From assembly GCF_004010155.1 (NCBI RefSeq), contig NZ_RRYH01000035.1, forward strand, positions 1 to 53,158: a stretch of 53,158 bases of DNA. Reading direction: 5' to 3'. Of the stretch, positions 17,887 through 26,911 are shown piece by piece (positions within the stretch are counted from its first letter, which is position 1; each line of letters starts with the position of its first letter). The notes below the pieces were generated by a model, which saw only the letters and a program-made list of their open reading frames with translations, had not been told where the DNA came from and searched no databases. The position numbers were made by a program, and so were the translations under genes. The stretch comes from Solirhodobacter olei. Its GTDB lineage: Bacteria > Pseudomonadota > Alphaproteobacteria > Rhodobacterales > Rhodobacteraceae.

Positions 17887-18645
17887 TCAGCCTGGACGCT
17901 CGAGAAGATGGACTTCGATTGCCTGATAGTCCCCAAGCGCAATTGAAACAGAAGAGACCTTTGGCGCATTCAACAGATTGACGAGCGAGCCGGTGGTCAC
18001 AACGGTGCCTGTGCGCAGAGTCCCAAAGGGCTCCGAGGGGTGTCGGGCGTAAGCGAGGAGTGGAGCCAAGGCGTCGCCAAAAGGATGTTTGGCCTCGCCC
18101 AAATAGTGGGCTCGATCGTCAATCAATGCCTTGACCGCCAATCCGTCGACCGCTGGCAGCTGCGGGATGGCTTGGCGTCCGATCACGTAGCCCATGCTCA
18201 ACAAGTTGTCGGCGAGCGCGCCAAATCTTCCTGCCTTTGTTCGATCGTCGAGGCGGGTGCCGATGAGCTCGATTCCAACCGAGAAATGACTGACCGCAGC
18301 AAGCACACCTGCCCGTCCGGCGGACGCGTGTTCGGCTGTGAGATCCTCGCCAAGAACGGCGGCAACTTCGATTTCCAGTCCGAGAAAGGTGCCTTCGCCG
18401 ACCACGAGGCTTGCTCCGGATGTCACCACTTCGTCGGACAGGATGGGCGCGACCAGGGCCGTTTCGCCGGAAAGGGACAATTTGACTACCGGGGCACTCT
18501 GACCGAGCCGTCGTCTGACGGCGGCCTGAACAGCCATTGCCTGATCTTCCGAGAGCCCGCTCAGTTGTTCGGCGCCGACCAGTGGTCCAGCGCCGGTTCG
18601 TGCCGCGACCAAAGCGCCAGCAATCAGGTCAATTTCAACGGTCAT
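17887..18645 (-). CDS. 2-keto-4-pentenoate hydratase / fumarylacetoacetate hydrolase-like protein
   Basis: A 252-residue protein of the hydratase/decarboxylase (MhpD/DmpE) branch of the FAH superfamily. Supporting segments are FLGLEIEVAAVLG (the E-x-E metal ligands), FSVGIELIGTR, and RTGTVVTTGSL followed by GDYQAIEV. Such enzymes hydrate or decarboxylate 2-oxo-enoic acids using Mg2+. ATG 18645 is selected with GGTGGAG upstream; longer in-frame extensions run into the next gene. It overlaps the upstream oxidoreductase gene by 11 bases and is therefore the last gene of the leftward three-gene operon. The natural substrate is unknown; it may act on an oxidised or dehydrated 2-keto sugar acid. 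Confidence 0.75.
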   Translation of the reverse strand: MTVEIDLIAGALVAARTGAGPLVGAEQLSGLSEDQAMAVQAAVRRRLGQSAPVVKLSLSGETALVAPILSDEVVTSGASLVVGEGTFLGLEIEVAAVLGEDLTAEHASAGRAGVLAAVSHFSVGIELIGTRLDDRTKAGRFGALADNLLSMGYVIGRQAIPQLPAVDGLAVKALIDDRAHYLGEAKHPFGDALAPLLAYARHPSEPFGTLRTGTVVTTGSLVNLLNAPKVSSVSIALGDYQAIEVHLLERPG

Positions 18646-19630
18646 AAGCGATCTCCACCTCCGCACGCTCATCGTTGGCACGATATGCCGCTTCGATGAT
18701 CGCCAGGATCTGACGCGCATCGTCCGCCGAGACCGGCGGAGCGGCCTGGTCAAGTATGGCTGTGCACATAGCTTCCCATTCCCGTACGACCGCCCGATGC
18801 ATCCATTCCGGTTCGAGCGAGTCGGGTATCTTTTCGAATGTGCCGTTTCGTCCGAGCCAGAGCCCGCTGCTGAAATCAATGCGAAGGGCGCCGCGTTCGC
18901 ACACGAGATCCATCGCGAAGCTTGAGCCGCCGTCACGATAGCCGATGCTCTGGACCTGTCCGATAGCACCGTCGGAAAATCGCAAGCCGATGAGCGCGGT
19001 ATCGTCCGCCTGTTGCTGATGAAAATGGCTACCCATCATAGCCGATACGCCGACCACGTCCTGCCCCATGAGCCACACGAGCCGATCGAGGGCATGGATG
19101 CCGGCCGTCATCAGCATCCCGCCACCGGTCTCGCGATGCAGATGCCATGGCCTGCGGTTTCCTTCCATCCAGAGCTTGATCATCCCGCTTGTGCCGACGG
19201 CCGGCAGGCCAATGGCTCCCGACCGGATGATCTCCTTCGCCATCAGGCAAGGGAGAGCGAAGTGCATCACGTGCCCCACCATAAACTGGACGCCCGCCTC
19301 GCTGACGGCGTGCGCGATCTCGTCACAGTCTGCCACGGATGGGGCCATGGGCTTTTCCAGGAGGATGTGCTTGCCGGCCCGTGCGGCGCCGAGGGCAATC
19401 TCCTTGTGCAGGTGGTGGGGGGTCGCGATAACCACCGCATCGACATCGGGATCCTCGAGAAGGACTTGCCAGTCGGAATAGGCCTTGCCTCCGTATTCTC
19501 TTGCGAAGACTTCCGCCTGTTGTTGGTCTTCTCTGCAGACAGCAACGATCTCCAATCCTTCGACCTCGGTTATTGCCCGCGCGTGGACGGCGCCGAAGTG
19601 ACCCGCGCCGATGATCCCGATACCGATCAT
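18635..19630 (-). CDS. Gfo/Idh/MocA-family NAD(P)-dependent oxidoreductase
   Basis: A 331-residue sugar-type oxidoreductase. The N-terminal Rossmann motif is GIIGAGHFGAVHA, and EKPMAPS carries the usual catalytic Lys of the family. The C-terminal alpha/beta domain contains GGGMLMTAGIHALDRLVWLMG with a His in the expected active-site region. It has no signal peptide. Enzymes of this family oxidise or epimerise sugars and inositols, and one group (NanOX/YjhC) interconverts anhydro-sialic acid and sialic acid. It overlaps the upstream paralogue by four bases. The sialate-type operon on the other strand suggests processing of an unusual amino sugar; this role is inferred. Confidence 0.88.
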   Translation of the reverse strand: MIGIGIIGAGHFGAVHARAITEVEGLEIVAVCREDQQQAEVFAREYGGKAYSDWQVLLEDPDVDAVVIATPHHLHKEIALGAARAGKHILLEKPMAPSVADCDEIAHAVSEAGVQFMVGHVMHFALPCLMAKEIIRSGAIGLPAVGTSGMIKLWMEGNRRPWHLHRETGGGMLMTAGIHALDRLVWLMGQDVVGVSAMMGSHFHQQQADDTALIGLRFSDGAIGQVQSIGYRDGGSSFAMDLVCERGALRIDFSSGLWLGRNGTFEKIPDSLEPEWMHRAVVREWEAMCTAILDQAAPPVSADDARQILAIIEAAYRANDERAEVEIAYDR

Positions 19631-20598
19631 TGTTTTGCCTTTTCGTATGCGACGTCGATGAGCCGCATTGCTTTGACATAGTCTGCAAGCGTGACGGCCG
19701 GTGGTCGGCCGGACGCGAGCCTTTCTAATGTGTCGATCATGAATCGGCGGTAGCGAAGGGAGGTCGGCTCTGGCGGAAGTTCATATCTCTGGCCGTCATC
19801 CAGACGGACGGCGAAGGCCATGTCGCCGCGATCGATCAGAGTGGTGTTTGTGGTCGCGATCCGCCATTCGAAATCGCCGCCGGGCTCCATCGAGGCATAG
19901 GTGTAGCCGGTTTCGATGACAAAGAGTGCGCCGCTTTCGTCGCACAGAACGACGACCGCATGATCCTCAATGGCCTCATTGGTGTGGATCCTCTTCCCAA
20001 TATGGCTCGATGCCACTCGAAGCGGGCCGCGGGCGAGTGAAATTGCTGCGTCCACGCCATGGATGCCGAGATTGCGCAGTGCGCCACCGCCTGCAATGTG
20101 CGGGTCAAGGATCCAGTCCACCCCGTCCAGCCGGTAGCGCTTCGGGGGGCCGTTGATCAGGCGGAACCCCGCGTGGCGGACGTGCCCGGTGTGCCCTTCG
20201 GCCATCAGTCGGCGAAGCTCTGTCATCGCGGGGCCATGCCGGTTGGGCAAAGGCACGGCGACAAAAGCATTGTTATGTGCCGCCTCAGCCAGGAGCGCCT
20301 CCAGCTGGACTGTCCCTGCAGCAGCCGGCTTTTCAAGGATCATCGGCATTCCCATGGCGAAGAGTCGTCTCGCCAGGTCGGGGATCTCTCGCGGATGCCC
20401 CATCAGGACGGCGAGGTCCGCACCGGCGAGGGCGGCCTCAGGTGTCGCCGCATTGGGGATCCCGGTGCGCGCCGCGAATTCTGCCGAATGCGCTTCGCTC
20501 GCATCCCAGGCGGCCACGATTTCGGCGCCGGCGGCCAGGGCGGCCTCATGGTGCATCTTTGCGTGCCAATGACTCGTTCCCAGCAACGCGATCTTCAT
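19627..20598 (-). CDS. Gfo/Idh/MocA-family oxidoreductase, first gene of the leftward operon
   Basis: A 323-residue protein of the same family as its downstream neighbour but only distantly similar to it. It starts MKIALLGTSHWHAKMHHEAAL, a variant Rossmann motif (LGTSHWH instead of GxGxxG), continues with EKPAAAGTVQLEAL, then NRHGPAMTELRRL and DPHIAGGGALRNLGIHGVDAAISL. The altered nucleotide-binding loop means cofactor preference or activity may differ. GGGAG precedes the ATG. The start lies just downstream of the palindromic site at 20615-20640, which probably controls both directions. Confidence 0.85.
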   Translation of the reverse strand: MKIALLGTSHWHAKMHHEAALAAGAEIVAAWDASEAHSAEFAARTGIPNAATPEAALAGADLAVLMGHPREIPDLARRLFAMGMPMILEKPAAAGTVQLEALLAEAAHNNAFVAVPLPNRHGPAMTELRRLMAEGHTGHVRHAGFRLINGPPKRYRLDGVDWILDPHIAGGGALRNLGIHGVDAAISLARGPLRVASSHIGKRIHTNEAIEDHAVVVLCDESGALFVIETGYTYASMEPGGDFEWRIATTNTTLIDRGDMAFAVRLDDGQRYELPPEPTSLRYRRFMIDTLERLASGRPPAVTLADYVKAMRLIDVAYEKAKQ

Positions 20599-20614
20599 TT
20601 TGACTCCCTATCCG

Positions 20615-20640
20615 ATATGGGGTTGTGGGATATCCCATAT
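20615..20640. promoter_or_regulatory. palindromic operator candidate between the divergent amino-sugar operons
   Basis: TGGGATATCCCA (20626-20637) is a perfect 12-bp palindrome. ATATGGG (20615-20621) and CCCATAT (20634-20640) form a second, overlapping inverted repeat. The site is in the 120-bp gap between the oxidoreductase gene and the FadR-type regulator gene. FadR/GntR dimers typically bind such palindromes, so autoregulation and divergent control are likely. Confidence 0.6.
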
Positions 20641-20718
20641 GTTGCTATAGCACAAGCCGCGAAGTGTGCCGCGCCTTTAAGTGTGGGCCGATGAAGAAAG
20701 AGAAACGGGACCCTGAGG

Positions 20719-21459
20719 ATGGAGCGCCAAGTGACGATACCGCAGGTCGAGCGTCCGCAGCTGCTGCACGTGACCGTGCAGGAGACGCTGAAGGGATACA
20801 TAGAAAGCAATGGGTTGCGGGGCGGGGATCCGCTGCCGGCCGAAGCTATCCTTGCGCAGCAGCTCGGGGTTGGTCGCAACTCCGTCCGGGAGGCGATCAA
20901 GGCGCTCGAGTCGCTTGGCATTCTCGAGACGCGCCGCGGAATCGGTGTCTTCGTGAAGGAGTTTTCCTTCGAGCCCTTGCTCGACAACCTGGCTTACGGA
21001 CTGCAGGACTCACTTCGCAGCGTCGATGAGCTTCGGGAGATCCGTAGCGTCCTTGAGACCGGTCTGATCGAGAAGACGATCGAGATGATTGGTCCGGAGG
21101 ACCTCGCGGAGCTTCGTGAGGTAACGAAGCGCATGAAGGCGCGCGCCGAGCGCCACGAGAGCTTCGCGGCGGAAGACCAAAGGTTTCACCAGCTGCTGTT
21201 TCGCTGCCAGGGCAACAGCATGCTGAGCGCGCTGATCGACATCTTCTGGCTCGCCTTCAACAAGGCGTCGGACTTCAGCAATCTGCAAAACCCCGATCCG
21301 CTGAGCACCTGGCGCGACCACCACGAAATCGTCGAGGCCATAGCCAACCGGGACGTGGAGTTGGCGAAGTCGCGGTTGCGCGACCACTACAGCGGCATCC
21401 GCGACGTGATCGGTCGGAGCCGCAAGGCCCTGAACCAAGAAAAATCAGAGGAGGAGTGA
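20719..21459 (+). CDS. GntR-family regulator, FadR/FCD subfamily (NanR-like context)
   Basis: A 246-residue repressor. The winged HTH (residues about 10-78) contains LPAEAILAQQLGVGRNSVREAIKALESLGILETRRGIGVFV. The C-terminal all-helical FCD domain carries the expected polar/metal residues (EDQRFHQLLFR, RDHHEIVEAI, RDHY). This subfamily senses carboxylates or sugar acids; E. coli NanR is a member. It is the first gene of the rightward operon, its stop codon adjoins the binding-protein start at 21460, and the palindrome at 20615-20640 lies upstream. The ligand is probably the imported sugar acid, by inference. Confidence 0.9.
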   Translation: MERQVTIPQVERPQLLHVTVQETLKGYIESNGLRGGDPLPAEAILAQQLGVGRNSVREAIKALESLGILETRRGIGVFVKEFSFEPLLDNLAYGLQDSLRSVDELREIRSVLETGLIEKTIEMIGPEDLAELREVTKRMKARAERHESFAAEDQRFHQLLFRCQGNSMLSALIDIFWLAFNKASDFSNLQNPDPLSTWRDHHEIVEAIANRDVELAKSRLRDHYSGIRDVIGRSRKALNQEKSEEE

Positions 21460-23046
21460 ATGATGAACGTGAAGACGGTGTCGCGGGGCCTCATGCTTGC
21501 GGGCCTGATGATGGGGGCGGCGGTGCTGCCGGGGCCCGTGCTCGCGCAGGGCAAGACCATCACCGGTGGATTTGACGTCGGGCCCGGCGGGTTCCCGAAA
21601 AACTTCAATCCCTTGGCGGCCACGGCTGGCTTCACCTGGCTCACGACCTATTACGAGCCCTTGGTGATCTACAATGCGGGCCTTTCGAAGATCGAGGGCG
21701 ATCTGGCGTCGAGCTATTCGCTTAGCCCGGACCAGAAGACCTACACCTTCAAGCTGGTGAAGACGAACTGGCAGGATGGTGCGCCATTCACCTCTGCCGA
21801 CGTGAAGTTCACGCTGGATCTGGCGCGCAACGCCGCGACCGGCAGCGTCTTCGTCGCACGCCTCGGCGCTATCGCCGACGTCGAGACGCCGGACGATCAG
21901 ACCGTCATCCTGAAGCTCAAGAGGCCGGACAGCGGTCTACTCTCGACGCTGACACAGGTGATGATGCTTCCGAAGCACGCGCTCGCTGACAAGGCGCCCG
22001 CAAGTCTTGCGACCAGCTCCTGGTGGTCGACGAAGCCAATCGGGACGGGGCCGTTCACCTTCAGCCGGTACGTGACGGATCAATACGTGGAATTGTCGGC
22101 CAACGACAACTACCGCGGCGGCAAGCCCAAGGTGGACCATCTCATCAACCGGTATTTCGCGAATGCTGCCGCGGCCGTCTCCGCGCTCCGGGCCGGTGAA
22201 ATTCAATTCACCTATGTCGAGCCGGACGACGCGCGAACCTTCGCAGGCAAGCCCAATTTCCGCGTGATCGAAGGCTCCTCCTATGTCGTGAACTACATCG
22301 GCTTCAATCAGAAGGTTGATCTCTGGAAGGATGTCCGGGTTCGCCAGGCCGTCATGTATGCGATCAACCGCGAGGCCATCATCAAGAGCCTCTACGGTGG
22401 CGCCGCGAAGGCCGCACAATGCGGATATGTTGCGCCGCAACTGGTACCGTCCGGGCTGAACGACTACGCCTACAACCCGGCAAAGGCGAAGAAGCTTCTC
22501 GCCGAGGCCGGTTGGAACAAGATCAACGGAAGCAAGCCGATTACCTGGCTGACCTATTACGGTAGCCAGCAGGCCGCAAATGTGATGGCGGCCATCCAGT
22601 CGATGCTCGCGCAGGTTGGGATCAATGTCGTTCCTCGGGTAGTCGATGCGCCGACCTACAACGGCATCGTCTACAAGCAGAACAATCCGGACTGGAGCGC
22701 CTTCCCGATGGTCTATGCCGGCCTGCAGGACGGACCGAACCCGGCCAGCATAAACGTCGGGCTGAACAAGTCACAGCTTCCGCCCGCCGGCGCCAACATC
22801 ATGCGGGTGCAGTTCAATGATCTGAGCGCAGCCTTCGACGCGGCCCTGGGCGAGACCGACAAGACCAAGGTCGACGCGAGGTGGCAGGATGTCTGCCGTC
22901 TGATGAACAAAGAGCTGCCTTGGGGAACGATGTGGGCGGCCAACCGCTACGGGGTCGCCTCGAAGAAGCTGGTCAACTTTGTCTGGACTCCGGCGCCGGC
23001 CGGCGGCCCGTTCGCCGACCATCCGGAACAGTGGGACATCAAGTAA
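21460..23046 (+). CDS. dipeptide-type ABC importer, substrate-binding protein of the amino-sugar locus
   Basis: A 528-residue family-5 binding protein. The signal peptide ([20 protein letters not shown]... cleaved after VLAQ or nearby) is followed by typical landmarks ([51 protein letters not shown]). In Haemophilus a family-5 dipeptide-type system (SatABCD) imports sialic acid, and the catabolic genes downstream support a similar role here. GAGGAGG lies just before the start. The gene directly follows the regulator gene and is itself followed by a 9-bp GC hairpin. Confidence 0.92.
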   Translation: MMNVKTVSRGLMLAGLMMGAAVLPGPVLAQGKTITGGFDVGPGGFPKNFNPLAATAGFTWLTTYYEPLVIYNAGLSKIEGDLASSYSLSPDQKTYTFKLVKTNWQDGAPFTSADVKFTLDLARNAATGSVFVARLGAIADVETPDDQTVILKLKRPDSGLLSTLTQVMMLPKHALADKAPASLATSSWWSTKPIGTGPFTFSRYVTDQYVELSANDNYRGGKPKVDHLINRYFANAAAAVSALRAGEIQFTYVEPDDARTFAGKPNFRVIEGSSYVVNYIGFNQKVDLWKDVRVRQAVMYAINREAIIKSLYGGAAKAAQCGYVAPQLVPSGLNDYAYNPAKAKKLLAEAGWNKINGSKPITWLTYYGSQQAANVMAAIQSMLAQVGINVVPRVVDAPTYNGIVYKQNNPDWSAFPMVYAGLQDGPNPASINVGLNKSQLPPAGANIMRVQFNDLSAAFDAALGETDKTKVDARWQDVCRLMNKELPWGTMWAANRYGVASKKLVNFVWTPAPAGGPFADHPEQWDIK

Positions 23047-23063
23047 CGATCCTCCCCAACTGC

Positions 23064-23087
23064 GGCGGCGCGACAGATCGCGCCGCC
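23064..23087 (+). promoter_or_regulatory. intercistronic hairpin after the binding-protein gene
   Basis: GGCGGCGCG (23064-23072) and CGCGCCGCC (23079-23087) form a perfect 9-bp stem with a six-base loop, 17 bp after the stop codon. There is no T-run, so it is more likely an mRNA-stabilising or attenuating element than a full terminator. Confidence 0.55.
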
Positions 23088-23123
23088 GGCCTTTCGTCCG
23101 CCTCCCTCCGACCTGGACCGATC

Positions 23124-24086
23124 ATGCTTACCTATATGTTTCGGCGTCTTGCCGTCGGGCTTGCAATGCTCCTGGCGCTGAGCGTTCTCGTCTTCATTCT
23201 GTTGCGCCTCGCACCGGGCGACCCCGTGGCGGCCTATATCAATCCCTCCGCGCCTCTGTCGCCGCAAGCGCTGGCCGAATTGCGCGCCCGGCTCGGTCTC
23301 GACCAGCCTCTGCCCGTGCAGTATCTGGCCTGGCTGCGGGCCGCGCTCAGCGGGAATTTCGGATACTCGATCCAGCGCGGCGGTGTGCCGGTTCTGCCTC
23401 TGGTCCTCGGGCGGGTGGGCCCCACTGCCTTGCTCATGGGAACCGGTCTCGTCATTGCCACAGTCGCCGGAATCGCGACTGGAATCGTCAGCGCGGTTCG
23501 TCGCAATTCATCGCTGGATGTCGCGCTTTCGGCGGTGGCATCGCTCGGTATTTCCAGCCCGGCGTTCCTGACGGCGCTGCTGGGCCTCTATCTGTTCGCG
23601 GTCAAGTTCCACGTTGCACCGGCCGGCGGGATGCTGACGCCTGGCGTACCATTCTCGCTGACTGACCTTCTCGCGCACCTGATCCTGCCCGCCTGTCTTC
23701 TGTCGCTCGGCTATGCCGCAATGATCATGCGCTACATGCGGTCGTCACTGCTCGAGGTGCTGAACCAGGATTATGTGCGCACCGCACGCGCAAAGGGAGT
23801 CCGGGAAGTCTGGGTGATCCTGAAGCACGCCACGCGCAACGCCTTGCTTCCGGTCATAACGCTGATCGGATCGACCATCGGCGTTGCAGTCGGCGGGGCG
23901 ATTTTCCTGGAGAGCGTCTTCAACTGGCCGGGTATGGGGCTTCTCCTCGTCGATGCCGTGAGCAGCCGCGACTACCCGGTCATCATGTGCGCGACGCTGA
24001 TCACGGGAGCCGGCGTTATCCTCGTCAATCTGCTGACCGACTTGCTCTATGCGGTCATCGATCCACGAATTCAGGTGTCCAAATGA
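23124..24086 (+). CDS. dipeptide-type ABC importer, permease 1 (amino-sugar locus)
   Basis: A 320-residue inner-membrane permease of the DppB type. It begins [34 protein letters not shown], shows six hydrophobic segments and an EAA loop ([29 protein letters not shown]), and ends in the family's DPRIQ motif. ATG 23124 is the first Met that gives the conserved N-terminus; the long upstream extension of this frame lies inside the binding-protein gene. Overlaps the next permease by four bases. Confidence 0.92.
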   Translation: MLTYMFRRLAVGLAMLLALSVLVFILLRLAPGDPVAAYINPSAPLSPQALAELRARLGLDQPLPVQYLAWLRAALSGNFGYSIQRGGVPVLPLVLGRVGPTALLMGTGLVIATVAGIATGIVSAVRRNSSLDVALSAVASLGISSPAFLTALLGLYLFAVKFHVAPAGGMLTPGVPFSLTDLLAHLILPACLLSLGYAAMIMRYMRSSLLEVLNQDYVRTARAKGVREVWVILKHATRNALLPVITLIGSTIGVAVGGAIFLESVFNWPGMGLLLVDAVSSRDYPVIMCATLITGAGVILVNLLTDLLYAVIDPRIQVSK

Positions 24087-24970
24087 GCGCTACCGCACCG
24101 AACGATGTTGGCATGGCACCCTCGGGGTCAATGATGCGCGCGACCTTGCGCTTCCTGTCCAATCGCGCCGCCGTCATGGGACTTGTGATCTTTCTTCCGA
24201 TTCTTCTGGCGATCTGCACCTACAGCCTCTGGTGGCCCTATGGGCCCAACGCGATCGATCTGTCCGCTCTCAACCAAGGCCCCTCGATGACGCACTGGCT
24301 TGGCAGTGATGGAGTCGGCCGGGACGTGTTCGCGCGGCTCCTGCAAGGCGGGCGGACATCGCTGACCGTGGCGGTCGTCTCTGTGGTCATTTCCACGGCG
24401 CTCGGGTTCCTTGTGGGGGCGCTTGCCGCCTTCGGAGGGCGCTTTGTGGATGGCACGCTCATGCGGCTTGTCGATCTGGCCATGACGCTTCCCCCGGTGA
24501 TCTTCCTTCTCGTGCTTGCGTCGATCGCAGGGACCGGCCTGTTCCCCACAATCATGGTGATTGCGCTGCTGTCGTGGCCCGTTCTGTCGCGCATGGTGCG
24601 AGCCCGGCTGATGGAGCTTCGCGAACGTGACTTCGTCGTTGCGGCGCGGGGCATGGGCGCCGGGATACGCCATCTGCTTCTGCGCCACGGGTTGCCCAAC
24701 TGTATGGACATCATCGTGGTCTTCGCGACGCTTCAGATCGCCAACGCTGTGCTGCTGGAGGCGGGCCTGTCGTTCCTGGGCCTCGGCATCCCACCGCCGG
24801 AGGCGAGCTGGGGCAACATGCTCAACTCCGCCAGGTCCAGCGTCGTTCTGGAACAATACCCCTGGCAATGGATGTTTCCCGGCGCCGCCCTGGTGCTGAC
24901 CGTTCTGGCCATCAACTTCATCGGCGACGGTCTACGCGATGCGTTCGATCCGCGCTCTGATCTCAATTAG
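24083..24970 (+). CDS. dipeptide-type ABC importer, permease 2 (amino-sugar locus)
   Basis: A 295-residue inner-membrane permease of the DppC type: an N-terminal tail, a first helix ([15 protein letters not shown]), [23 protein letters not shown], an EAA loop ([25 protein letters not shown]) and [13 protein letters not shown] before the last helices, ending [18 protein letters not shown] 24083 overlaps the preceding stop (ATGA). It partners the upstream permease. The lyase gene starts 13 bp downstream. Confidence 0.92.
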   Translation: MSATAPNDVGMAPSGSMMRATLRFLSNRAAVMGLVIFLPILLAICTYSLWWPYGPNAIDLSALNQGPSMTHWLGSDGVGRDVFARLLQGGRTSLTVAVVSVVISTALGFLVGALAAFGGRFVDGTLMRLVDLAMTLPPVIFLLVLASIAGTGLFPTIMVIALLSWPVLSRMVRARLMELRERDFVVAARGMGAGIRHLLLRHGLPNCMDIIVVFATLQIANAVLLEAGLSFLGLGIPPPEASWGNMLNSARSSVVLEQYPWQWMFPGAALVLTVLAINFIGDGLRDAFDPRSDLN

Positions 24971-24983
24971 CAAAGGCTCTGAA

Positions 24984-25904
24984 ATGCCCCTCTTTACTGG
25001 CGTCGTTCCTCCGGTCGTCACTCCTCTCAACCCGGATTTCACCGTCGATTATGCGTCCTTCACCCGGGTTCTCGAGCATCTGCTCGCGGGCGGTGTGCAT
25101 GGCCTCTTTGTGCTCGGCTCTACCAGCGAGGTTGTCTTCCACGACCTGGCGACACGCAGAAAGATCGTCGAACATGCACTAAACGTTGTTAACGGGCGGG
25201 TGCCCGTGCTCGTCGGCGTGATCGACCCGACCACCGATCGCGTGATCGCGCATGCGCGGGAAGCGAAGGATCTGGGTGCAGACGCGGCGGTTGTCACCGC
25301 GCCATTTTACACGCGCACGAACCAGGCCGAAACGCTCGATCACTTCCGTTACGTGCGGGACGCGGTGGATCTGCCGTTGATCGCCTATGACATCCCGGTC
25401 TGCGTCGGCCTGAAGCTTGAGCGCGCAACGACGGTCGCACTTGCGCGCGAAGGGACCATCGTTGGGCTCAAGGATTCAAGCGGCGACGATGGCAACCTTC
25501 GCTACGTTCTCGCCGATATGAAGGAGGACAAGACCTTCTTCGGCATGACCGGCTCCGAGATTGTAGTCGACAGCTGCCTTGCAATGGGCGCACACGGCGT
25601 TGTCCCCGGCCTCGCAAACGTCGATCCGCTCGGCTACGTCCGGCTTTGGAACTTCATGAAAGCCGGCGATCACGCTGCAGCGAGGGCAGAGCAGGAGCGG
25701 CTGTGCGCGCTCTTCGAGATCGTCTGGGTCTCGTTGGGTCGCACAAGTGCGGGCTCGGCCGGTGTCGGCGCGTTCAAGACCGCAATGCGCAGTCTCGGTA
25801 TCATCGCCAGCAACACCATGGCGCGGCCGCAGCGGGCGCTGAACGAGTCCGAGACCAGCCGGATCGACGCCATTCTTTCCGCGACCGGGCTGATGGCAAA
25901 ATGA
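24984..25904 (+). CDS. DapA/NanA-family aldolase (candidate N-acetylneuraminate or 2-keto-3-deoxy-acid lyase)
   Basis: A 306-residue TIM-barrel class I aldolase. The Schiff-base Lys is in [10 protein letters not shown] and the catalytic Tyr in [10 protein letters not shown]. The substrate-carboxylate loop is GSTSE rather than the GTTGE of DapA or GSTGE of NanA. These features exclude ordinary dihydrodipicolinate synthase but do not discriminate between sialate lyase and 2-keto-3-deoxy-sugar-acid aldolases, since LKDSSGD is common in the latter. Context (NanE-NanK fusion, NagA, SIS deaminase) favours release of pyruvate plus N-acetylmannosamine. It overlaps the following ATPase gene by four bases. 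Assignment to a precise substrate is inference. Confidence 0.85.
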   Translation: MPLFTGVVPPVVTPLNPDFTVDYASFTRVLEHLLAGGVHGLFVLGSTSEVVFHDLATRRKIVEHALNVVNGRVPVLVGVIDPTTDRVIAHAREAKDLGADAAVVTAPFYTRTNQAETLDHFRYVRDAVDLPLIAYDIPVCVGLKLERATTVALAREGTIVGLKDSSGDDGNLRYVLADMKEDKTFFGMTGSEIVVDSCLAMGAHGVVPGLANVDPLGYVRLWNFMKAGDHAAARAEQERLCALFEIVWVSLGRTSAGSAGVGAFKTAMRSLGIIASNTMARPQRALNESETSRIDAILSATGLMAK

Positions 25905-26908
25905 AGGACGCCGTGCTCGATATCTCCGGCCTCACGACCACGTTCACCATCGGCGGGCGGGCTATCCCGGCGGTCCAGGATCTCGACCTGGCCATCGCTG
26001 CGGGGGAAACCGTCGCCCTGGTCGGTGAGTCGGGCTCCGGCAAATCCGTCACGAGCCTCTCGATCATGGGGTTGCTGCCGAGAAGAGTGGGGCAGGTAGC
26101 GGCAGGCTCGATCCGGCTGCGCTGCAAGTCGGGGCAAACGACCAGTCTGACAGGGCTTGACCCGGAGTCGCTTCGGCGGCTCCGCGGCAACGATGTCGCA
26201 ATGGTGTTTCAGGAGCCCATGACCAGCCTGAACCCGGTATTCACGGTCGGCGAGCAGATCGCCGAGCCGATCCGGATTCACCTGGGCAAGTCGCATCGGA
26301 GCGCGGCGGCCGACGCGGTACGTTTGCTCGGCGAGGTTGGCATTCCTGATCCCGAGAGGCGCGCGAAGCAATATCCGCATGAACTTTCAGGCGGCATGCG
26401 TCAGCGGGTCACAATCGCGATGGCGCTCGCCTGCGACCCGCAGCTGCTGATCGCCGACGAGCCGACAACGGCCCTCGACGTGACCATTCAAGCCCAGATC
26501 CTCACGCTCATGGCGAAGCTTCAGGCCGAGCGCAGCATGGCAGTTCTGTTCATCACCCACAATCTGGGCGTCGTCGCAGAGATCGCGGACCGGGTTGCCG
26601 TAATGTATGCGGGCCGGATCGTCGAGACCGGTCCGGTGCAGGACGTTTTTGACCACCCGCGTCATCCATACACCAAGGGCCTCCTCAGATCGGTGCCGAA
26701 GCTCGGGGAGGCGGCCCAGCTGAAGGCGCAAGGTCGGGACCTGCCGACCATTGCCGGAAATGTTCCCTCATTGCGCCACCTGCCTCCAGGTTGCGCCTTC
26801 GCGAACCGCTGCGAGCTCGCAACGGAGAGCTGCCGGGCCGCGGTCCCGGTGCTTGAGGAGGTGAGCTCGGGTCGCCACGCGCGCTGCATCCGCTGGCGGG
26901 AGGTGTAA
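25901..26908 (+). CDS. dipeptide-type ABC importer, ATP-binding protein 1 (amino-sugar locus)
   Basis: A 335-residue DppD-type ATPase with Walker [10 protein letters not shown]-loop [12 protein letters not shown], signature [15 protein letters not shown], Walker [13 protein letters not shown] and switch His in FITHNLGVV. The C-terminal oligopeptide-transporter extension includes [17 protein letters not shown], the cysteine cluster typical of DppD/OppD. ATG 25901 is chosen because the frame upstream is inside the lyase gene and the start overlaps its stop (ATGA). Confidence 0.92.
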   Translation: MKDAVLDISGLTTTFTIGGRAIPAVQDLDLAIAAGETVALVGESGSGKSVTSLSIMGLLPRRVGQVAAGSIRLRCKSGQTTSLTGLDPESLRRLRGNDVAMVFQEPMTSLNPVFTVGEQIAEPIRIHLGKSHRSAAADAVRLLGEVGIPDPERRAKQYPHELSGGMRQRVTIAMALACDPQLLIADEPTTALDVTIQAQILTLMAKLQAERSMAVLFITHNLGVVAEIADRVAVMYAGRIVETGPVQDVFDHPRHPYTKGLLRSVPKLGEAAQLKAQGRDLPTIAGNVPSLRHLPPGCAFANRCELATESCRAAVPVLEEVSSGRHARCIRWREV

Positions 26909-26911
26909 GTA

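Noticed and set aside
24984-25904. Biosynthetic dihydrodipicolinate synthase (dapA)
   Set aside because: GTTGE is replaced by GSTSE, and the gene is embedded in an importer/amino-sugar operon, so a catabolic aldolase is more likely.
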